In this document: positions 38,806-43,111 of the stretch, piece by piece | Numbering within the stretch: the first letter of the stretch is position 1 | Layout of the letters: every line of letters starts with the position of its first letter | IMG/VR virus record: IMGVR_UViG_3300035228_000112 | Coordinates: 1 to 43,111 of that record | Strand: one strand, 5' to 3' | Source of the DNA: a virus | DNA: 43,111 bases | Notes under the pieces: generated by a model | Told to the model about the DNA's origin: nothing | The model's database searches: none | Seen by the model: only the letters and a program-made list of their open reading frames with translations | Program-made: the position numbers and the translations under genes

Positions 38806-41201
38806 TAGCAGAAAAAATAAGTGGAATCAATTACGGAGCTAGGTTCTAGATCTCCAATAATCGGTGGGTTAGACTCTGCGCCTATTTGGTTAGCAAAGTC
38901 TTGCAAGTAATTGTGTTCGGCAAAGAGGTACATATATGTCTCTCGTACAATTGCACTGAGAGCAGACATGTCGGTAGCACGACACAATACAGAATCATGA
39001 ATGAGAGCGATCGGTGCATTGAAAGCCAATGCGCTGAAGTGGAGCAAGGAAGCATCGAGTGAATGTATTAGATTTGGAGCAGTAGCATTACGATGGTGTT
39101 GCAAATCATTTTCCTCATTTTCATCGACAGCTACAGTAAGTTTACAATTACCCATTAATTGTAAGTTAATACGTTCTGTTTCTTTTTTCATGAGTTTTTG
39201 AGTAACAACAAAACCTGATGGTGTTGTCCAAGAAATAGAAGGTAAAGTCCAAATCCACCTTTCTTTTTTTGTTTTCTTGTCTTTTATGTATTTACCAGGA
39301 CCAGTTTTAATTACTTCTGTAACAGCATCTTCAATCCAACTCATGACAGCCATAGGACCAGGTACGACCTCATCCATAGCATTTCTAACAGCCTCAACAG
39401 TTTTTGTCAAGTCATCTTTATCAATCTCAATACCCTTTTCAAGTAGTGCGTCCTTGATGTACCCACGATTAGAAAAAGGTTTTGCATTGTAAGGTACGGT
39501 CATTACTACTCTTTTGACTACCTTTCTATCCATATGATTGCGGATAGAATTAGGGCAGAAAGGAGTAGCAGTACGAGCGACGACAGCATAAGCATCCTGT
39601 GGTTTATCAGACGGTAATACGTTAACTAGACTAGCAGTATTCTTATCTTTAGCAAGACCTGCTAATATCTGTAACCCGCTACAAGTAGCATCTGTAGCTA
39701 CAGGCAAGCTTGTAAAATGACGATCACACTTAAGCACACAATGGTAATACTCATCACATGCCGACAGAAATTGCCATGGCTCATCTGCTGCCTCCCATTC
39801 GTGTATGTGTAAGATAGGATCACTAGCGACACAAGATATAAGATGAGTATTATTTTTTACCCAATCTAATCTTTCTTGCATCGTAGCTTTATCTAGACCA
39901 TAAGTAGTAGCTACTTGAAATGCTAACCAGTCTTCAGCTTCAGGAGTCATGTAAGCTGGTTCAGCAAAAGACAATAAACTTTTTCCAAAGTCTGTGTCTT
40001 GTGGTGTTAAGAATGCAGGGATTGGGTAAGCTCTACCTCTGTAATCAAAAGACCAAGGAATAAAGAATTTATCTTTACCTTTAAATCTTTGTACAGCTTC
40101 CATTGTCATTCTTGTTCTACATGACTTCTTAAACTCTTGAGCTTGTAGATTGTAAACAGCAGCAGCTTGTCTATTATAACTATGACGAGCTTCTTTATTA
40201 GTTGCTATGTCTACAGGCTTAGGAGGTAAGTCATGATGAATAATAGGGAGAAACTTACCGACAGCTCGTTCCAATCTATCTAGTTCTTCCGCTACACCCA
40301 CAGTAAAGGGGTTTAGACGGTAAGCAACCTTTTGAATTCGGTTCAAGAACTCAATAGGTCTCTCTCCCTGTATAAGGGTCCGATCTCCCCTTCGTACCAT
40401 AGAATGGCCTCGCATCACCTCATTTAGGATATAACCGCCACATTTTTCATGTGTCCAGTCATTAGGTTCGATGAGCATTGGCCAAGCAAGTGGGCTGAAT
40501 AACTCAGCATCACGCATTACTGCGTCCTTGATCTCAAGAAATTCTGGAGTAGGTACAACATGTTGAGTGGTTTTGCGTCCGATTCGTTGTAAATCTTTTG
40601 TGAACCACCCGCTGCTTTGCATGATGCAGTCAAGTAACCAACCTCCAAGTTTAATGCGATTAGCGACGCCCCATGTTTCCCATTGTTTAACGTCATAGCG
40701 ATTCATCAAAGTACGGATCACAACTATTTTTTGTTGTGTACCTATTGAACGATGCCAATAGTTTTCTTTTAAAACATGTAACAAGCCTGGTGCATGTGTT
40801 TCGTAGTGACGCATTTGGCATTCTTGCTCAATAGCAAGGCCAATAGCATCACACACATTTACTGTTTGATTGCTTTTGTCTTTATATGAAAAGACTTTAT
40901 CAAACGTTAGTTTAACAGCTAATGCAGCAGCTGCCAAAGGCTCAACATCAGCAAGATACTTTTGTATTTCTTTGAAAGCTACACCTGTTTTACCACGTTT
41001 AATGGCATACTCTACAGTGTCTTCAATACGTGCAACCACAAGAGGCAACAAGGTATCGATAGAAGCAGCTCCGTATACAGTAGCAGACGCATAAGATTTG
41101 TTTTCTAGGTCGTAAGTGTTCTTATGTAATCGCTTGAGTCCTTGTGAAATAGCATCACGCTCAAGTTGAATCTGTTCGTCAATCTCCGCTGGTGTAGGCA
41201 A
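38805..41201 (-). CDS. Single-subunit phage RNA polymerase (T7 gp1-like, 798 aa)
   Basis: Transcribes middle and late genes from phage promoters. Catalytic residues correspond to T7: D504 in VATDATCSGLQ (T7 D537), K563 and Y571 in RKVVKRVVMTVPYNAK (T7 K631, Y639) and H735-D736 in LIHDSVL (T7 D812). The promoter-recognition loop would be about 668-700. About 85 residues shorter than T7 RNAP, mostly in the N-terminal domain, as in other cyanopodoviruses. Start codon is TTG (41199-41201), with a strong Shine-Dalgarno GAGGAGGAG five bases upstream. The small upstream gene overlaps it by 23 bases. A sequence resembling a phage promoter lies inside codons 272-278. Confidence 0.96.
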   Translation of the reverse strand: MPTPAEIDEQIQLERDAISQGLKRLHKNTYDLENKSYASATVYGAASIDTLLPLVVARIEDTVEYAIKRGKTGVAFKEIQKYLADVEPLAAAALAVKLTFDKVFSYKDKSNQTVNVCDAIGLAIEQECQMRHYETHAPGLLHVLKENYWHRSIGTQQKIVVIRTLMNRYDVKQWETWGVANRIKLGGWLLDCIMQSSGWFTKDLQRIGRKTTQHVVPTPEFLEIKDAVMRDAELFSPLAWPMLIEPNDWTHEKCGGYILNEVMRGHSMVRRGDRTLIQGERPIEFLNRIQKVAYRLNPFTVGVAEELDRLERAVGKFLPIIHHDLPPKPVDIATNKEARHSYNRQAAAVYNLQAQEFKKSCRTRMTMEAVQRFKGKDKFFIPWSFDYRGRAYPIPAFLTPQDTDFGKSLLSFAEPAYMTPEAEDWLAFQVATTYGLDKATMQERLDWVKNNTHLISCVASDPILHIHEWEAADEPWQFLSACDEYYHCVLKCDRHFTSLPVATDATCSGLQILAGLAKDKNTASLVNVLPSDKPQDAYAVVARTATPFCPNSIRNHMDRKVVKRVVMTVPYNAKPFSNRGYIKDALLEKGIEIDKDDLTKTVEAVRNAMDEVVPGPMAVMSWIEDAVTEVIKTGPGKYIKDKKTKKERWIWTLPSISWTTPSGFVVTQKLMKKETERINLQLMGNCKLTVAVDENEENDLQHHRNATAPNLIHSLDASLLHFSALAFNAPIALIHDSVLCRATDMSALSAIVRETYMYLFAEHNYLQDFANQIGAESNPPIIGDLEPSSVIDSTYFFC
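40364..40386 (-). promoter_or_regulatory. Promoter-like sequence inside the RNAP gene
   Basis: Minus-strand AGATCGGACCCTTATA (40386-40371) followed by CAGGGAG. The first 16 bases are identical to the candidate promoter at 2102-2087. It is fully explained as coding sequence, so it could be chance, but the same 16-base string followed by a G-rich start is notable. It may be a phage promoter or an origin-associated element. Confidence 0.3.
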
Positions 41202-41313
41202 TAGGCTCCTCCTCTGCGTCCTTGTTGTGCGTGTATGTGAAATCGTAGCATTGAGCTAGCTCAGGGTAGTCCTCACTAAACTCTGCAAACTGGTCAATCG
41301 TAATCAGGCTCAT
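41179..41313 (-). CDS. Small acidic protein (44 aa) upstream of RNAP
   Basis: ATG 41311-41313: MSLITIDQFAEFSEDYPELA, then a Glu/Asp-rich end including NKDAEEEPIAY. It overlaps the previous gene by 20 bases and the RNAP start by 23; the RNAP Shine-Dalgarno lies in its coding region, so its translation may control RNAP synthesis. No family recognised; acidic T7-type early inhibitors are a formal possibility. Confidence 0.6.
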   Translation of the reverse strand: MSLITIDQFAEFSEDYPELAQCYDFTYTHNKDAEEEPIAYTSGD

Positions 41314-41617
41314 CGGTGTTTTTTGGTGGGTTAAATTGTAGTGTATCTTCAGTACAAACTATAAACTCTGTACCTTTTAGCATCAGTTGTCGCACTTTTT
41401 TTTCTGCTGATGCTGGTCGTTGGTATGTATACTCTTTGATCTTACCGCTTGGCTTTGTCTCTCTAATGATACAAAACACTGAGCTAGGTAGTTGCCAGCC
41501 GTGGAGCTTCCAATCATTGAACTCTTCGTATGTTGGTGCATAAAGAAACTCATCGGGAACTTCCTTCCACTCTCTCCAGTTGTTTGGAAAGTAAGGCTTT
41601 TTACCACTCATAATCAT
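41294..41617 (-). CDS. Early hypothetical protein (107 aa)
   Basis: Starts MIMSGKKPYFPNNWREWKEV (a second ATG at 41609-41611 is equally possible), with PDEFLYAPTYEEFNDWKLHG, a central IIRETKPSGKIKEYTYQRPA and an acidic end. Rich in Trp, Tyr and Pro. I do not recognise a family. It lies in the early cluster where T7 encodes host-takeover proteins and overlaps both neighbours. Confidence 0.7.
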   Translation of the reverse strand: MIMSGKKPYFPNNWREWKEVPDEFLYAPTYEEFNDWKLHGWQLPSSVFCIIRETKPSGKIKEYTYQRPASAEKKVRQLMLKGTEFIVCTEDTLQFNPPKNTDEPDYD

Positions 41618-41780
41618 CTAAGATAATGTTCTTTACGTTACATGATCCACCGGACAATTCAGCAGCAGCCCATGCAGCATGCTCTAAATTGGGTGCAAGT
41701 AAGAACCGCACCTGATCATCTAGTGTTGTAGTGTAACGCCAAGTCTTTGGACGTTCTGATTCTTTACGCATGGCAATCAT
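41601..41780 (-). CDS. Early hypothetical protein (59 aa)
   Basis: ATG 41778-41780: MIAMRKESERPKTWRYTTTL, DDQVRFLLAPNLEHAAWAAA, and an end containing LDDYEW. The ATG overlaps the TGA of the upstream gene (ATGA). Its end overlaps the next gene. The WRY..TL...V.FL.AP..EHAA.. pattern looks like a folded small alpha/beta protein, but no family is recognised. Confidence 0.6.
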   Translation of the reverse strand: MIAMRKESERPKTWRYTTTLDDQVRFLLAPNLEHAAWAAAELSGGSCNVKNIILDDYEW

Positions 41781-41911
41781 AGGATGTCGGTGGGTTTGAT
41801 GTATTGTGCTTTGAGAGCTTCTGTACGCTCTTTAAGCTTCTTCAGCTGTCGTTGTACCCAAAGGGTTTGAAAGCCTGCTGTAGGGGCATGTGGACGTGTC
41901 TCAGGTGTCAT
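41777..41911 (-). CDS. Early hypothetical protein (44 aa)
   Basis: ATG 41909-41911: MTPETRPHAPTAGFQTLWVQ, then a basic helix (RQLKKLKERTEALKAQYI). The start overlaps the end of the upstream gene and the stop overlaps the next start (ATGA). Pro-rich leader plus coiled-coil-like helix; function unknown. Confidence 0.55.
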   Translation of the reverse strand: MTPETRPHAPTAGFQTLWVQRQLKKLKERTEALKAQYIKPTDIL

Positions 41912-42050
41912 CTGATGCTATCTCGATAGAATGGATTGTATAGTCTAATTTGGTTAGACGTTCAACTTGTTTATCCATCATTTCTTCAGAAAAGGTAAAC
42001 AATGAACGCATCTCATTTAAGAAATTACAGTAGTAGTTAATCCTGATCAT
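41901..42050 (-). CDS. Early hypothetical protein (49 aa)
   Basis: Start chosen at ATG 42048-42050 (MIRINYYCNFLNEMRSLFTF) because it follows the leader CAAGGACGCAGCAATG, the same ribosome-site block used by the gene at 42940. An upstream ATG at 42090-42092 lacks such a leader. The body is helical, with an acidic patch. No family recognised. Confidence 0.6.
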   Translation of the reverse strand: MIRINYYCNFLNEMRSLFTFSEEMMDKQVERLTKLDYTIHSIEIASDDT

Positions 42051-42072
42051 TGCTGCGTCCTTGATGAATGTG

Positions 42073-42399
42073 TCATGATGGATAAACCTCATTCAGTTGT
42101 TTAACGAAGTCTTCAAGCAGTTGTTGTTCTGTTTCTTCTCTTTGTTTCTTATTGAGAATGTATTCTTCAAGCAATGTTTCTTTGTTTTTTATATTATAAA
42201 GATTAGGTCGATTATATTCTCTTGAAGCATACCATGCACTGTTGGCATATCTTTGAATATTCTCTAAATCATGTTTAACAGTACAATAAGTTCTGCGTTT
42301 TACTGCTGAATCAATTTTACAGCTAAGACTTAGCAGTTTATCAGAAAGATCTGCAACTGCTTCACGTAACAATACAACTTCATCATTCTCATTGTACAA
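42073..42399 (-). CDS. Early hypothetical protein with coiled-coil character (108 aa)
   Basis: Start placed at TTG 42397-42399 since AAAGGAGGT, the best Shine-Dalgarno in the window, lies eight bases upstream. An in-frame ATG at 42466-42468 would make a longer product overlapping the small membrane protein. Sequence: YNENDEVVLLREAVADLSDK, a Lys/Arg segment with several Cys and Tyr, and a Gln/Glu-rich C-terminal helix. Function unknown. Confidence 0.65.
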   Translation of the reverse strand: MYNENDEVVLLREAVADLSDKLLSLSCKIDSAVKRRTYCTVKHDLENIQRYANSAWYASREYNRPNLYNIKNKETLLEEYILNKKQREETEQQLLEDFVKQLNEVYPS

Positions 42400-42400
42400 A

Positions 42401-42520
42401 TTACTTACCTCCTTTGTAGTAGCGTGATGTAATACGATTAGAACGTTGATACACTGTTGCCGTGGCAAATAAGCCTATCATGCCGACAACAGCTAGGATG
42501 ATTGTGGTCTCACTGGGCAT
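42401..42520 (-). CDS. Small single-pass membrane protein (39 aa)
   Basis: ATG 42518-42520 follows GAGGAG. MPSETTIILAVVGMIGLFAT is a clear membrane segment, followed by a basic tail (RSNRITSRYYKGGK). Early membrane microprotein; function unknown. Its stop is adjacent to the TTG start of the next gene, whose Shine-Dalgarno it contains. Confidence 0.6.
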   Translation of the reverse strand: MPSETTIILAVVGMIGLFATATVYQRSNRITSRYYKGGK

Positions 42521-42647
42521 CGTAATACTCCTCTTTAAAGTCTTCAAAGCTCATGGCTGGTACATAATCGTCACCACCATCTAGTGGTGTTGGGTCATAG
42601 TCTGACAAGTAACGCTCATAAGCGTATACTAAATGAAGTTCTAGCAT
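42510..42647 (-). CDS. Small acidic early protein (45 aa)
   Basis: ATG 42645-42647 overlaps the stop of the first gene (TGATG), with GGAGG just upstream. MLELHLVYAYERYLSDYDPT, then Asp/Glu-rich to the end. Unknown function; acidic, Tyr-rich early proteins of this kind often mimic DNA or bind host enzymes, but that is only analogy. Confidence 0.55.
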   Translation of the reverse strand: MLELHLVYAYERYLSDYDPTPLDGGDDYVPAMSFEDFKEEYYDAQ

Positions 42648-42940
42648 CAGTCCTCCTCTGTGGTGGTGGTGTCGTTCTTGTCAACAAACTTTTGTAGTGC
42701 TTCAATCATTTCTTTGGCGGACGACAGTGCACTATCTCTAACTTTTAACTCATTAAAGACATTACGCTTACTACACATTGCATTGCGACAAGCCATAAAC
42801 ATGGCGTCAGCGTTAATACCATTGATGCAAATAGTGTTGTCCTCAAAATCATGAAGATTAATAGAGTCGTCACACTCTGCCCAAAAGACAGAAGCATCCT
42901 TCATGTAATAAGTATACATGACTGAAGGTTGAGAAAGCAT
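42647..42940 (-). CDS. First early gene, hypothetical protein (97 aa)
   Basis: First complete gene after the right-end leader. The ATG at 42938-42940 has the leader CAAGGACGCACCAATG. The protein begins MLSQPSVMYTYYMKDASVFW, has ICINGINADAMFMACRNAMC and an SALSSAKEMIEALQKFVDKN helix with a Thr/Glu tail. Four Cys but no classic metal site. No family recognised. By position it is one of the first proteins made, like T7 gp0.3/0.4. Confidence 0.65.
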   Translation of the reverse strand: MLSQPSVMYTYYMKDASVFWAECDDSINLHDFEDNTICINGINADAMFMACRNAMCSKRNVFNELKVRDSALSSAKEMIEALQKFVDKNDTTTTEED

Positions 42941-43111
42941 TGGTGCGTCCTTGTAATGTGAAGTGAATGTGTTGAATGTGAAACCCGCCGCAATGTATTA
43001 TTAATTACGACGAATTGTGATTAGTTAATAATAATAATTAATCAGTGAGTTAGTAATAACTAACACTTAGAAGTTACGATTGAAGAAATAGTATTCACAA
43101 TTATGATAGAT
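42941..43111 (-). promoter_or_regulatory. Right-end leader region, early promoter expected
   Basis: AT-rich, no gene. Host sigma-70-type early promoters are expected, as in T7. On the minus strand TTGTGA (about 43095-43090) with TAACTT 18 bases on, and TAATAC nearer the gene, are loose -35/-10 candidates. A short dyad (gttagt-aata-actaac, 43049-43064) could be an operator. No copy of the left end is visible here, so no terminal repeat is apparent. Confidence 0.4.

Noticed and set aside
1-43111. CRISPR arrays, integrase, attachment sites, tRNA genes, insertion sequences
   Set aside because: No direct-repeat/spacer pattern, recombinase motif, cloverleaf or transposase found on either strand.

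Overview
The window reads as a nearly complete genome of a T7-like marine cyanopodovirus (Autographivirus-type phage of Synechococcus or Prochlorococcus), presented in the reverse orientation. Every gene I can support lies on the minus strand, so transcription runs from the right end (43111) to the left end (1). The evidence is a single-subunit T7-type RNA polymerase, a complete T7-order replication and structural set, and cyanophage host-derived genes (psbA, hli, class I ribonucleotide reductase, thyX). No integrase, transaldolase, tRNA or CRISPR array was seen.

Layout in transcription order. 43111-42941: non-coding leader. 42940-41179: a tightly overlapping cluster of nine small early genes. 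41201-33525: RNA polymerase, gp2.5-like ssDNA-binding protein, gp3-like endonuclease, primase/helicase, a DNA polymerase split by a frameshift, a 42-residue basic protein, and a gp6-like exonuclease. 33568-30643: a takeover and nucleotide block with an NblA-like protein, a DUF3310 protein, a MazG-like NTP pyrophosphohydrolase, class I RNR large and small subunits, and a small conserved protein. 30643-23803: a gp7.3-position protein, portal, scaffold, hli, three very small basic proteins, a lysozyme-fold protein, a small outer-membrane-barrel-like protein, psbA and the major capsid protein, followed by a strong UUCG terminator. 23725-8596: tail tubular proteins A and B, three internal virion (ejectosome) proteins, and a tail fibre. 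8583-5506: a lysis and packaging block with fibre-associated small proteins, a holin-like protein, secreted small proteins, the small terminase and an HNH endonuclease. 5503-2122: a 534-residue protein with a C-terminal toxin-like His-rich nuclease domain, then the large terminase. 2121-1: two non-coding regulatory regions around thyX, then small left-end genes.

How it fits together. The early genes and RNAP presumably start from host RNA polymerase, and the phage polymerase then reads middle and late genes. A T7/Syn5-promoter-like sequence lies just past terL, with a 16-base identical copy inside the RNAP gene. Host DNA breakdown (gp3, gp6) plus RNR, the MazG-like protein and ThyX supply nucleotides. 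D1 and Hli would sustain photosystem II during infection, while the NblA-like protein would open phycobilisomes to proteolysis.

Most worth a second look: the NblA-like ORF at 33377-33568; a pair of RNA hairpins with identical 7-nt loops and covarying stems on either side of psbA; the toxin-like nuclease protein next to terL; the split DNA polymerase; the promoter-terminator unit and the repeat array between terL and thyX; and a small subunit of RNR in which Leu seems to replace the radical Tyr.
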